A DNA stretch of 64,000 bases from Tenacibaculum dicentrarchi. Its GTDB lineage: Bacteria > Bacteroidota > Bacteroidia > Flavobacteriales > Flavobacteriaceae. Both the position numbers and the translations under genes were made by a program. This document shows positions 52,776 through 61,518 of this stretch, one piece after another. Every line of letters begins with the position of its first letter. Position 1 is the first letter of the stretch. Where the stretch lies: positions 2,423,001 to 2,487,000 of the forward strand of contig NZ_OZ038524.1 of the NCBI RefSeq assembly GCF_964036635.1, written 5' to 3'. Under the pieces are notes generated by a model. It was not told the origin of the DNA. It did not search any database and worked only from the letters and a program-made list of their open reading frames with translations.

Positions 52776-53570
52776 TTACCTAAAAACCCACGCTTTATAA
52801 TTACTAGAACTTTCTACTTTATCTTCAATATTATCTGGTAATTCAGGGAAAAAATCGATTCCTGTTTTTGCTTCTAAAGCATCAATAGAAACCACAAATT
52901 CATACAACGGTTTTTTACTTTTTTTATGAGGTATTAAAAAAGCAATCGCTTTTGCTTGGCTTGGATTTGTATAATCTACAATTATTTTATAAAACTCTTT
53001 AGGAATAGATACTTTATCACGTCCGATAGTTCTTAAATCATCTTGTAAAATACCACCTGTTACCACATATATATTTTGATATTTCTTAGCCCAATAACGC
53101 GTTTTTTCTTCTAATCGAAGCCAAATTCCTGCATTAAAACTATGTCTTTGTGGCGTAACATTAGAAGTGTAAAAAGTTTCATTATACGCCTCTACTGAAT
53201 ATTTTTTATCGGCAGCAGGGCATAAATGACCTCTATCGTAGCCTGATTTTTTATAACTTTTATAATTTGCCGACCGTGTTTTTACCTTTGGGTCATTAAT
53301 AAAATAAGGACGCTTAATTTTAGTAGTCTTAATATCATTTTTACTCAAAGAATAAGCTACCCATTCTGCCTGTTCATGTTTTTCGTTATACGATAATTGA
53401 AAACCATCATGCTTTACAATAACGCCCGTTGTTGAAGTAGGTAAATAATTAAAACCACTAGGATTTCGTGTAACATCTGTGGTAGTATCGCCAGGGGTTT
53501 GTTTTAATAAACACCCAGTAATAAGGACAATAATTGCTACAATTAATTTTATTTTTTTAGATATACTCAT
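52776..53570 (-). CDS. DNA/RNA non-specific endonuclease, exported
   Basis: 264 residues. The leader has a lipobox-like ITGC (Cys20), so it may be a lipoprotein, though the Cys could also end a signal peptide. The active site is DRGH at 112-115 (GYDRGHLCPAAD), with the downstream Asn/metal region FYTSNVTPQRHSFNAGIW. It degrades nucleic acid outside the cytoplasm. The thioesterase gene is 16 bases upstream and shares its promoter. Confidence 0.93.
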   Translation of the reverse strand: MSISKKIKLIVAIIVLITGCLLKQTPGDTTTDVTRNPSGFNYLPTSTTGVIVKHDGFQLSYNEKHEQAEWVAYSLSKNDIKTTKIKRPYFINDPKVKTRSANYKSYKKSGYDRGHLCPAADKKYSVEAYNETFYTSNVTPQRHSFNAGIWLRLEEKTRYWAKKYQNIYVVTGGILQDDLRTIGRDKVSIPKEFYKIIVDYTNPSQAKAIAFLIPHKKSKKPLYEFVVSIDALEAKTGIDFFPELPDNIEDKVESSSNYKAWVFR

Positions 53571-53586
53571 TAAATATTATTTACTA

Positions 53587-54027
53587 TTATTTTAAGATAA
53601 TTTCTTGAAAATCGGCTGTTTTTTCTACTTTATTGAAAATTGTTTGAAATTTTTCAGACGGAACCGTTAATTTTCTTTTTTCCAAATCTAACCAAGCTCC
53701 ATACACGGTAATTACTGCCGATAAATCGCCTTTTTCATTAAAAACTTCATGTTGAATTTTCCAACGCTCACCTTTATTTGATAAACCAATAATTTTTAAA
53801 TTTACCGAAATATCAGTTCCCATGTGAATTTCACGTAAAAATTTGGTGTTTTCTTCAAATAAAATAGGACCTGTTTTTTCTTTAGTAAAATCTTGAATAG
53901 AAATATTGTGTTCTTTAAAAAAACGCAATCTAACTTCGGCAGCATAATCGTTGTATGCGGTATGACGCATATGAATATTGGCATCAAAATCTGCCCATCG
54001 TGTTTTAAATTGTACGCTAAAACTCAT
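53587..54027 (-). CDS. Acyl-CoA thioesterase, 4-hydroxybenzoyl-CoA type
   Basis: 146 residues, hot-dog fold. The N-terminus RWADFDANIHMRHTAYNDYA carries the Asp in the conserved helix turn (DxNxHMxxxxY). It would hydrolyse acyl-CoA or aryl-CoA; the substrate is unknown. The promoter is at 54045-54052. Grouped with the nuclease gene downstream (16 bases) but with no obvious shared function. Confidence 0.88.
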   Translation of the reverse strand: MSFSVQFKTRWADFDANIHMRHTAYNDYAAEVRLRFFKEHNISIQDFTKEKTGPILFEENTKFLREIHMGTDISVNLKIIGLSNKGERWKIQHEVFNEKGDLSAVITVYGAWLDLEKRKLTVPSEKFQTIFNKVEKTADFQEIILK

Positions 54028-54044
54028 CTGTTCTTTTTTAATAA

Positions 54045-54052
54045 CAAAAGTA
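54045..54052 (-). promoter_or_regulatory. -7 promoter element of the thioesterase gene
   Basis: The minus strand reads TACTTTTG, 17 bases before the ATG at 54027. Confidence 0.5.
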
Positions 54053-54115
54053 CATCATAATTTATAATATTGAAATTCAGTTAAACTGTTTTCAAAAATC
54101 ATTTTTAATAATGGA

Positions 54116-55189
54116 TTATCTACGTTTTTTATATAAATAAAAACGAATTCCTGTTATGTAAAGAATCAGTGGAATAAACCCTGTAATAAAAACTAAAATA
54201 CGATGAAAAAAGCCGAATGATTCGCCAATATGAATTGGATACATTTGTGCTGTTATTCTCAAAGATAATGGATTTTTATAAAAAGAGTTTATTTTAACTA
54301 TTGTTGAATTTTTATCTGTAAAAATATCTGTTGACTTTCTAAGTCCACTTTCAATTTTAAGCGTGTTTATAAACCTAAATCGATAATATTCATCTTTTTT
54401 TGAAGGATAATATATTGACCAAAGTTTATCATCAGGAAATAACCTTTTTGTTTGCTTTTCAATATCGAAAAAACCACCTATTTTGGTTTTATGAATACTA
54501 GAGTTTTCTGCTATTTTATACGCTGGTAATACCGATAATAATATTCTATATTCTTTATGAAAAGTAAAATATGCTCCTGAAAAAGAAAGCATTATTAATG
54601 GTATTATAAAATAAATGCCTGCTACTTTATGCAAATTATAATTAAATTTCTTTTTAGAAGAATACCAATTTATCGTAAACCCTTTTTTCCATCTTTTTTT
54701 ATAGCTCCTACGCCACAATAAAAACCCTGAAATTAATATCAAAAAGCAAAAAATAAGAGATGACACTCCTATAATATAACTTCCATAAGGTTTAAAACAT
54801 AAGTTTCTATGAAGTTGTAATAGTATTTCAAAAAAAGAGTTTATTTTTAAATTATTTCCTAAATAAACACCCTTTTCAGGATGAAAATAAGAAGTTGTTC
54901 CATTTAAAAAAGTTAAAATAATATAATTATTTTTTCGATAAGGAAGTTGTATTTTTTTGATAGAATCACCATGTATTTCTGTTAGTTTAGCGACTGTCTG
55001 AATATTTTTTTGATAAGATATCTTTGTTTTATTAAAAGTATCAATATTTAATTCTTTAGCTGTTAAATAAGCAGCAATTTCAGGTTGCAAAAGATATAAA
55101 GAGCCTGTTATTCCTGAAAAAGAAACAATAGCTCCAACAGTTAAACCAAGCCATAAATGAAGTATTTTAATTATTTTATAGGGTTTCAT
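54116..55189 (-). CDS. PepSY-associated membrane-helix protein (ferric-siderophore reductase type)
   Basis: 357 residues with four membrane helices and the family N-terminus ILHLWLGLTVGAIVSFSGITGSLYLL. Periplasmic PepSY-like segments lie between helices. The region LQLHRNLCFKPYGSYIIG and YNLHKVAGIYFIIPLIMLSFSGAYFTF contains the conserved His of this family. It is downstream of the TonB receptor with a terminator between (55207-55240). Homologues help release iron from siderophores. Confidence 0.85.
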   Translation of the reverse strand: MKPYKIIKILHLWLGLTVGAIVSFSGITGSLYLLQPEIAAYLTAKELNIDTFNKTKISYQKNIQTVAKLTEIHGDSIKKIQLPYRKNNYIILTFLNGTTSYFHPEKGVYLGNNLKINSFFEILLQLHRNLCFKPYGSYIIGVSSLIFCFLILISGFLLWRRSYKKRWKKGFTINWYSSKKKFNYNLHKVAGIYFIIPLIMLSFSGAYFTFHKEYRILLSVLPAYKIAENSSIHKTKIGGFFDIEKQTKRLFPDDKLWSIYYPSKKDEYYRFRFINTLKIESGLRKSTDIFTDKNSTIVKINSFYKNPLSLRITAQMYPIHIGESFGFFHRILVFITGFIPLILYITGIRFYLYKKRR

Positions 55190-55206
55190 TTACTTCGTTA
55201 CATATT

Positions 55207-55240
55207 AAAAAAAAGCGAATGTAAATCATTCGCTTTTTTT
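55207..55240 (-). terminator. Terminator between TonB receptor and PepSY gene
   Basis: GCGAATG/CATTCGC with a TAAAT loop, flanked by A and T runs. Transcription of the PepSY gene may be by read-through. Confidence 0.75.
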
Positions 55241-55265
55241 GATAAAATTATTTATTTATTTTCTT

Positions 55266-57656
55266 CTAAAATTCATAAACCACTCCTAGTTTAGCATTTA
55301 TTCCTTCACCTGCGCTAGTTTGACTTCTTAATGGGGCTGCCCATTGTGCTCTTGCAGGTAAAAAGAACTCATTTAATAAGTTATTTACCGCAACCGATAA
55401 TTTTATATTATTTTTTACAGTATATGTACTTGAAAAATTAAGCATTGTGTATCCTTTTACAGGTACTTCTCTATAATTATAAGAATATATACCTTCTTTT
55501 TCCTTCGGATTAAATCGATTGCGATTACCTGTATAAATTAAACGCACTGATGACGTTAGATTTTTTATTGGTTCAATATTAATATACGCAGTCGTTTTAG
55601 GAGGAGAAATAACATCGCCACCAATATAACTTAAATCATTTGGATTTCCTGGAGTATGTTTTAATCCTTCAACAAAAGAATACGAACCACCAAATTGTAA
55701 TTTATCTTCTAAAAAAGTAAAATCAGTAGCAACTTCAGCTCCATATATTTTTTGAGGATTTTTAGATTGTTCAAACCTATTAATATCATCGTTAAAAATA
55801 AGCCCCAACCCGAAGTTTGAAGTACTATAAAAACCTACAGCTTCGAAACGTACGTGCTTAAATTTTGATAAAAATCCAAATTCGTAATTGTTTGTTTTGA
55901 TTGCGTTAATATCTAAATGATTTACATTATCAGTCATTGCAGTTCTTAATGTTCTACCTAAATCAGGTAGAGAAAACCCTTGAGAATAACTTGCATAAGG
56001 TATAAATTCATCATTTTTAATATATCTAAGCCCTAAGTTTATAGCGGTATTTTTAAAATCTAAATCACCACCAATAACATTAACAGGATCTGTAAAATTA
56101 TTATCTGACTTAGATGAATAAGGTAATGTAGTAAAATCTTCAATTTTAAGATTCATCGCATCGTAACGTACACCTGCTTTAAAAACCCAATCTTGATTAT
56201 ATTTAAATTTAGCTTGCAAATATGGTGCGTAGCTAAATAAATCTAAATTAGGAACCCATAAGCGTCCATCTAATAACCCTTGGTTTGTTTTATCTTTTAA
56301 AATATCAACACCATAAGTAAAAGACATATTTATGAGAGAATCGATGTTTAAAACAGTATGAAAATTAGGTCTAAAACCTATTTTTTCTGAATTTACAACA
56401 GATTGTCCTCCACCAACAAACCTAGGAGAATAGAAAAATATATTTTTACTTTTTTGATAAAATACATCAGTATCTAAATTTGTTGTACCGTTAAAAATAT
56501 CAGATAATTGGTGCTTTAATTGTGCATTTGTAGTGGTAACTCCTGTTTCACTACCTAGTATCGGATTTGTTGATGTTGGTAATATTCCTTTTCCTGGAGT
56601 TATTTTGTAATCTCCTTCTTTATTTAATACCGTTATTGAACCTAATGTAGCAACAAAAGGAGTGTTTTGACGAGTTTGATAATGATTCGCCATTAAACTT
56701 AATTTTTGATTGTCATTAAGTTGATAGCCTAATTTTAATAAACCACTAAATATTTTTGTGTTATCTAAGCCATAAGTAGGTAATAATACATCTGCATTTG
56801 CATCATATTTGTTACCTGTTTGCTCGAAACTTCCAGAGGCATAGTATGAAAAATTATTTATATTTCCTGATAAAGATTGATATGCTCCCCATCCTAAAGC
56901 ATCTTTAGTTTTAGTCAAATTAGCAGTTTGCCACAAATTTGTTGTACCACTTAATTTTTTATATTTATTTGGCTTTTTTGTAATATAGTTTATAATACCA
57001 CCATCTCCACCATTACCGTAAATAGCAGTAGCTCCTTTTATAACTTCAACTCTGGCAATATCATTTGGATTTAAAGATTTTAAACCCACTTTGGCATTTC
57101 TAAGAGGTGTAGATTGCGGTATTCCATCTACCATTACTAGCAGTTGTCTACCACGAAGTGTTTGCCCCCAATTAGAATAAGTTCCTGTACTAGAAGCTAA
57201 ACCAGGGACAGAAAACTCTAAAATATCATTAATATTCGTAGTCGTTGTACCTAATTTTTCCAACTCCCTTGTTCCTACAATTGTAATAGAAGCAGGTATT
57301 TCTGAAATTTTTTCTGAAGTTCTTCCTGCAGAAACAACAATTTCATCTAAAAGACTTTTATCCTCTTCTAAAACCATATTTAAAGTCGTAATATTAGTAG
57401 TAATACTTACTTCTTTAACTTCTGTTTTGTATCCTAAAGATTGAAACATTATTAAATACGTTGCTTTTTCTAAATTTTTAAGTTCGTATTTTCCTTCAAT
57501 ATTTGTTGTTGTTCCTTTTTCTATTTTTTTTATAAAAATAGCAGCCCCTACAATTCCCTCTCCATGCGTATCAGTAATAGTTCCTGTTAGTACATTTTGT
57601 GAATACACACTAAATACCGAGAATAATGTTATTAATAAAATTTTATATATTTTCAT
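55266..57656 (-). CDS. TonB-dependent siderophore receptor
   Basis: 796 residues from the ATG at 57656 (an upstream frame to 57677 overlaps the promoter). Signal peptide ends at VYSQ. The CarboxypepD-reg-like domain is LTGTITDTHGEGIVGAAIFI (about 24-110). The plug starts at VVSAGRTSEKISEIPASITI and includes VMVDGIPQSTPLR and GATAIYGNGGDGGIINYITKK. The barrel runs to the end (LGVVYEF, aromatic terminus). The PepSY gene suggests ferric-siderophore import. Ligand not assigned. Confidence 0.93.
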   Translation of the reverse strand: MKIYKILLITLFSVFSVYSQNVLTGTITDTHGEGIVGAAIFIKKIEKGTTTNIEGKYELKNLEKATYLIMFQSLGYKTEVKEVSITTNITTLNMVLEEDKSLLDEIVVSAGRTSEKISEIPASITIVGTRELEKLGTTTTNINDILEFSVPGLASSTGTYSNWGQTLRGRQLLVMVDGIPQSTPLRNAKVGLKSLNPNDIARVEVIKGATAIYGNGGDGGIINYITKKPNKYKKLSGTTNLWQTANLTKTKDALGWGAYQSLSGNINNFSYYASGSFEQTGNKYDANADVLLPTYGLDNTKIFSGLLKLGYQLNDNQKLSLMANHYQTRQNTPFVATLGSITVLNKEGDYKITPGKGILPTSTNPILGSETGVTTTNAQLKHQLSDIFNGTTNLDTDVFYQKSKNIFFYSPRFVGGGQSVVNSEKIGFRPNFHTVLNIDSLINMSFTYGVDILKDKTNQGLLDGRLWVPNLDLFSYAPYLQAKFKYNQDWVFKAGVRYDAMNLKIEDFTTLPYSSKSDNNFTDPVNVIGGDLDFKNTAINLGLRYIKNDEFIPYASYSQGFSLPDLGRTLRTAMTDNVNHLDINAIKTNNYEFGFLSKFKHVRFEAVGFYSTSNFGLGLIFNDDINRFEQSKNPQKIYGAEVATDFTFLEDKLQFGGSYSFVEGLKHTPGNPNDLSYIGGDVISPPKTTAYINIEPIKNLTSSVRLIYTGNRNRFNPKEKEGIYSYNYREVPVKGYTMLNFSSTYTVKNNIKLSVAVNNLLNEFFLPARAQWAAPLRSQTSAGEGINAKLGVVYEF

Positions 57657-57674
57657 TTTAGTTATTTTTGGATG

Positions 57675-57682
57675 CAAAAATA
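57675..57682 (-). promoter_or_regulatory. -7 promoter element of the TonB receptor
   Basis: The minus strand reads TATTTTTG, 18 bases before the ATG at 57656. Confidence 0.5.
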
Positions 57683-57735
57683 CAACTTATTCTTATTTAG
57701 AGTAAATAAAGATAGATGTATTTTAAACCCAAAAA

Positions 57736-58842
57736 CTACCCTTTTACATCCAAAGCATCACGAAGCGTATTTCCTATTAGCATAAAAGCCATTACTAAGC
57801 TCATAATTGCCAATCCTGGGATTAAGGCTAAAAAAGGCTTTCCTAAAATGATGTAATTATAATGATTTTTAATCATCGCGCCCCACGATGGTGTTGGAGG
57901 TTGCGCACCGATTCCTAAAAAACTCAACCCACTTTCAATTAAAATAGCCGCTGCAAAATTTGCTGATGAAATTACAATAATAGGCGCTAAAATATTAGGT
58001 AAAATATGTTTAAAAATAATTCGAAAATCAGAAAAACCTAAAGCTTTTGCAGCCTCTACATACTGTTGTTCTTTGGTGGTAATTACCTGCCCTCGTACTA
58101 CACGAGCAACTTCCACCCACATGGTTAAGCCTACGGCGATAAACACCTGCCAAAAACCTTTTCCTAAAGCTAAAGTAATAGCGATTACCAATAACAATGT
58201 AGGAATAGACCAAGTAATATTGATAATCCACATAATAAAATTATCGATTTTTCCACCAAAATACCCAGCAATTGCTCCAACAGGAATACCGATTAAAAGC
58301 GATATAAAAACAGCTATAAATCCGATGAAAAATGAAATTCGTGCTCCAATTAATAAGCGACTTAATAAATCGCGTCCATATTTATCTGTTCCAAACCAAA
58401 ATGTTTTTTGTTGAATATATTTTTCAGGTTTATTTTTAAATAAAGACAGCGGATATGCTTTTGATAAACCATCCGAATATTTTACAATTTCTAATTGATT
58501 ATCTTTTAATTGATACGACTTTATAGGAATTTCTGTAGCAACATTTTTTTTTCCATCGATAAAAACCGAAAACCACGATTGTTTTTCTTTTAATTTTGAC
58601 GGAATACTAAGCATCTGTACTGAAAAACCTGGTGATTTTGAATGAATTTCTAAGTGCATCTGATTTGCAGAATTGCTATTATCAGGTGCAATTAGATAAC
58701 AAAAAACAGCCATACATCCGCAGAAAACGATAAATAAAAAGCTAAAAACCCCTGTTTTACTTTCTATAAATTTTCGCAAAGCCAATTGCCATAAAGAATT
58801 ATTTTTTAAGTTTTGAAATATCATTTCCTGTTGGATTTTCAA
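57736..58842 (-). CDS. ABC transporter permease, Opp/DppC type, without visible partners
   Basis: 368 residues, DppC-type with an N-terminal OppC-N like domain (FIESKTGVFSFLFIVFCGCMAVFCYL), a long periplasmic loop, and the permease core. The EAA loop is YVEAAKALGFSDFRIIFKHILPNILAPIIV. It lacks a partner permease (DppB type), ATPase and binding protein in the window. It overlaps the mscS gene end by 44 bases (26 if it starts at the second ATG). Such solitary permeases occur in Bacteroidota; the substrate is unknown, peptides being the family default. Confidence 0.85.
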   Translation of the reverse strand: MKIQQEMIFQNLKNNSLWQLALRKFIESKTGVFSFLFIVFCGCMAVFCYLIAPDNSNSANQMHLEIHSKSPGFSVQMLSIPSKLKEKQSWFSVFIDGKKNVATEIPIKSYQLKDNQLEIVKYSDGLSKAYPLSLFKNKPEKYIQQKTFWFGTDKYGRDLLSRLLIGARISFFIGFIAVFISLLIGIPVGAIAGYFGGKIDNFIMWIINITWSIPTLLLVIAITLALGKGFWQVFIAVGLTMWVEVARVVRGQVITTKEQQYVEAAKALGFSDFRIIFKHILPNILAPIIVISSANFAAAILIESGLSFLGIGAQPPTPSWGAMIKNHYNYIILGKPFLALIPGLAIMSLVMAFMLIGNTLRDALDVKG

Positions 58843-60049
58843 AAATTTCTAAATTAAAATAAGAAACACTAGCTAATATATGGTCAAAAATATCTGCCAT
58901 ATCTCGTTCATAAATATGCCAAGATTTATTTTTACAAAACGCATATATTTCTAACGGAATCCCGTTTTCGGTAGGCTGTAACTGACGTGACATAAACAAT
59001 AATTCTTGATTTATCTTCGGATGTTGTTTTAAATATTCGTCTAAATATTTACGAAACATCCCAAAATTAGTTAAGTTTCTACCGTTAATTAATATTGATT
59101 TATCAATATTATTTTTCAAATTATGCGCTTTTATATCTTGGTAAGCTGTGGTAACATAATCGGTTAATAAGCTTATTTTTTTATAGTTTTCAATATCTTC
59201 ATCTGTTAAAAAATGAATACTATTCGATTTTATAAGTACCGAGCGTTTTATTCTACGTCCGCCAGAATTATCCATGGCACGCCAGTTTTTAAACGATTCC
59301 GAAATCAACGAATACGTAGGAATACTGGTTACAGTATTGTCAAAATTTTGCACAATTACGGAGGCTAAATTAATTGCCGTTACATTTCCATCGGCATTGT
59401 ATTTATCAATGGTAATCCAATCATTTAAACGCACCGTATCGTTTACCGTTATTTGAATACTTGCTACAAAACCTAAAATTGTATCCTTAAAAATAAGTAA
59501 TAAAACAGCCGAAAAAGCTCCTAAAGCCGTTAAAAAACGAATCAATGGTTTTCCTGTTATTATCGAAAACGAAATAACAAAACCGATAATCCATAAAACA
59601 ATCATAAAAATTTGAACATAACTCTCTAAAGGCTTGTCTTTAAAGGCGGTTAAAGTGCGTAAAAAATCTTTAATTGTTAATAAAATACTTCGAACAAACC
59701 AGATGATTGAAAGTAAAATAGCTAAATTAATAAAACGTTGTCCATAGTTTAAAACATTAGGAAAATCAATTAAAAGAGGAGCTAGTAAAGAATATAAGAA
59801 TAAAAAAACTACAATTCGAGAAGCATTTAAAAACACCCGATTATTCAATAAAAAATCATCAAAATTAGTACTTGTTTTTGACACTATTTTTTTTACAAAA
59901 CGCGTTCCATAATAACGGAATAATTTAAAAAAGATATAGCCTAAAATTCCAATAACAAGTAAGTTTGCTATCAAATTTAAGTTAATCGCTAATGCTTCTG
60001 AGGTTGAAAAATAATTTTTAATTAATCGATAAAAAGATTTACTTATCAT
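58799..60049 (-). CDS. Mechanosensitive ion channel family protein (MscS type, YbdG-like)
   Basis: 416 residues. Several N-terminal helices are followed by the MscS core with LGAFSAVLLLIFKDTILGFVASIQI (pore helix) and the beta domain VRLNDWITIDKYNADGNVTAINL. The C-terminal domain is mixed alpha/beta. Predicted role is osmotic safety valve or related. The promoter is at 60066-60073. Its 3' end overlaps the ABC permease gene. Confidence 0.88.
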   Translation of the reverse strand: MISKSFYRLIKNYFSTSEALAINLNLIANLLVIGILGYIFFKLFRYYGTRFVKKIVSKTSTNFDDFLLNNRVFLNASRIVVFLFLYSLLAPLLIDFPNVLNYGQRFINLAILLSIIWFVRSILLTIKDFLRTLTAFKDKPLESYVQIFMIVLWIIGFVISFSIITGKPLIRFLTALGAFSAVLLLIFKDTILGFVASIQITVNDTVRLNDWITIDKYNADGNVTAINLASVIVQNFDNTVTSIPTYSLISESFKNWRAMDNSGGRRIKRSVLIKSNSIHFLTDEDIENYKKISLLTDYVTTAYQDIKAHNLKNNIDKSILINGRNLTNFGMFRKYLDEYLKQHPKINQELLFMSRQLQPTENGIPLEIYAFCKNKSWHIYERDMADIFDHILASVSYFNLEIFENPTGNDISKLKK

Positions 60050-60065
60050 AATTTTATTTGAGTAT

Positions 60066-60073
60066 CAAAAGTA
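60066..60073 (-). promoter_or_regulatory. -7 promoter element of the mscS-permease unit
   Basis: The minus strand reads TACTTTTG, 16 bases before the ATG at 60049. Confidence 0.5.
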
Positions 60074-60129
60074 GGAATTTCTAGGGCAATTGTTACTTAT
60101 TTTTTTCAAAACACTATAACTATTTATTT

Positions 60130-60217
60130 GGAGCTATTTCCCGCTTTTCGCACTCGCTCTTTTTTTTAAAAGAAAAAAAGGAGCTCAAACAATTGCTACA
60201 ATCGGGGCTAGGTATTT
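60130..60217 (+). repeat. Dispersed palindromic intergenic repeat, copy 6
   Basis: GGAGCTATTTCCCGCTTTTC, A/T stem CTCTTTTTTTTAA and AAAAAAAGGAG, right arm CAATTGCTACAATCGGGGCT (one base changed from the consensus on each side). It lies between the divergent mscS and fabD genes. Confidence 0.83.
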
Positions 60218-60281
60218 CTGCATCATTTTATAAAACCGAACTTAATACATTAACTCATTAACGATAAATTTTTAAAATGTG

Positions 60282-60289
60282 TATGTTTG
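60282..60289 (+). promoter_or_regulatory. -7 promoter element of fabD
   Basis: TATGTTTG, 28 bases before the ATG at 60318. Confidence 0.5.
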
Positions 60290-60317
60290 CATAGCATAAA
60301 AAACAACAAATAAACAG

Positions 60318-61220
60318 ATGAAAGCATATATTTTTCCAGGTCAAGGAGCACAATTTACAGGAATGGGATTAGATTTATATGAAAAATATCCTTTAGCCCA
60401 AGAGCTATTTGAAAGCGCAAACGATATATTAGGTTTTAGTATTACAGACGTAATGTTTGAAGGTACAGCCGAACAATTAAAACAAACCAAAGTTACCCAG
60501 CCAGCTATTTTTTTACATTCGGTAATTTTAGCAAAGGTTTTAGGCGATAATTTTAAACCAGAAATGGTTGCAGGACATTCTTTAGGAGAATTGTCAGCAT
60601 TAGTAGCAAACGGTGTTTTATCATTTAAAGATGGATTAACTTTAGTTTCAAAAAGAGCTTTGGCAATGCAAAAAGCCTGTGAAATAAAGCCATCAACTAT
60701 GGCAGCTGTTTTAGGTTTAGAAGATAAAATTGTTGAAGATACTTGTGCCGAAATTGATGGAATTGTAGTGGCGGCAAATTATAACTGCCCTGGGCAATTA
60801 GTAATTTCAGGAGAAGTAACAGCTATTGAAAAAGCCTGTGAAATATTAACAGAAAAAGGCGCACGTAGAGCTTTAGTTTTACCTGTTGGAGGAGCATTTC
60901 ATTCACCAATGATGGAACCTGCTCGTGAGGAATTAGCAAAAGCAATTCAAGAAACTACTTTTAGTGAGCCAACTTGCCCAGTATATCAGAATGTAGTGGC
61001 AAAAGCAGTTACTAACCCAGAGGAGATTAAAGAAAATTTAATAGCCCAATTAACTGCTCCTGTAAAATGGACTCAGTGTATTCAGGCAATGGTTGCCGAT
61101 GGTGGAACAGAGTTTATTGAGGTTGGTCCTGGTAAAGTTTTACAAGGTTTAATGCGTAAAATTGATAGAAGCGTTACTGCAAGCGCAGCTGTTTTACCTG
61201 TAGAACAAACTGAAATTTAA
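60318..61220 (+). CDS. fabD: Malonyl-CoA:ACP transacylase
   Basis: 300 residues. It moves malonyl from CoA to ACP, supplying FabH and the elongation cycle. The start MKAYIFPGQGAQFTGMGLDL holds the oxyanion-region GQGAQ, and the nucleophile Ser is in VAGHSLGELSALVANG; the catalytic His is in GGAFHSPMM, and GPGKVLQGL ends the domain. It is monocistronic with a terminator after it. Confidence 0.96.
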   Translation: MKAYIFPGQGAQFTGMGLDLYEKYPLAQELFESANDILGFSITDVMFEGTAEQLKQTKVTQPAIFLHSVILAKVLGDNFKPEMVAGHSLGELSALVANGVLSFKDGLTLVSKRALAMQKACEIKPSTMAAVLGLEDKIVEDTCAEIDGIVVAANYNCPGQLVISGEVTAIEKACEILTEKGARRALVLPVGGAFHSPMMEPAREELAKAIQETTFSEPTCPVYQNVVAKAVTNPEEIKENLIAQLTAPVKWTQCIQAMVADGGTEFIEVGPGKVLQGLMRKIDRSVTASAAVLPVEQTEI

Positions 61221-61246
61221 GATTATTTTACACCTAATTATTCAAT

Positions 61247-61286
61247 AAAAAACCTCCAACTATTTACTTAGCTGGAGGTTTTGTTT
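61247..61286 (+). terminator. Terminator after fabD
   Basis: AACCTCCA/TGGAGGTT with a 14-base loop and T-run, about 30 bases past the stop. Confidence 0.75.
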
Positions 61287-61361
61287 TGTATTTATTACTA
61301 TTTAAAGAAAATAAATATTAGTTGTTTTTAGTATGTTAACTAAAAGTTTAAAATAGTGTAC

Positions 61362-61451
61362 AAATGCCTAGCCCCGATTGAAGCTTTGTTTGAGCTCTTT
61401 TTTTGATTTTTCTTCAAAAAAAAGCGAGTGCGGAAAGCGGGAAATTGCTTC
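61362..61451 (-). repeat. Dispersed palindromic intergenic repeat, copy 7
   Basis: Minus strand: GAAGCAATTTCCCGCTTTCC, A/T stem CTTTTTTTTGA / TCAAAAAAAGAG, right arm shortened to CAAAGCTTCAATCGGGGCT. Between convergent fabD and galE. Confidence 0.87.
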
Positions 61452-61518
61452 AAATAAAAAAAATAGGATTCAATAAAAAAATATTGAACCCTGTTTTTAA
61501 TAATTATAAAAAAGTATT

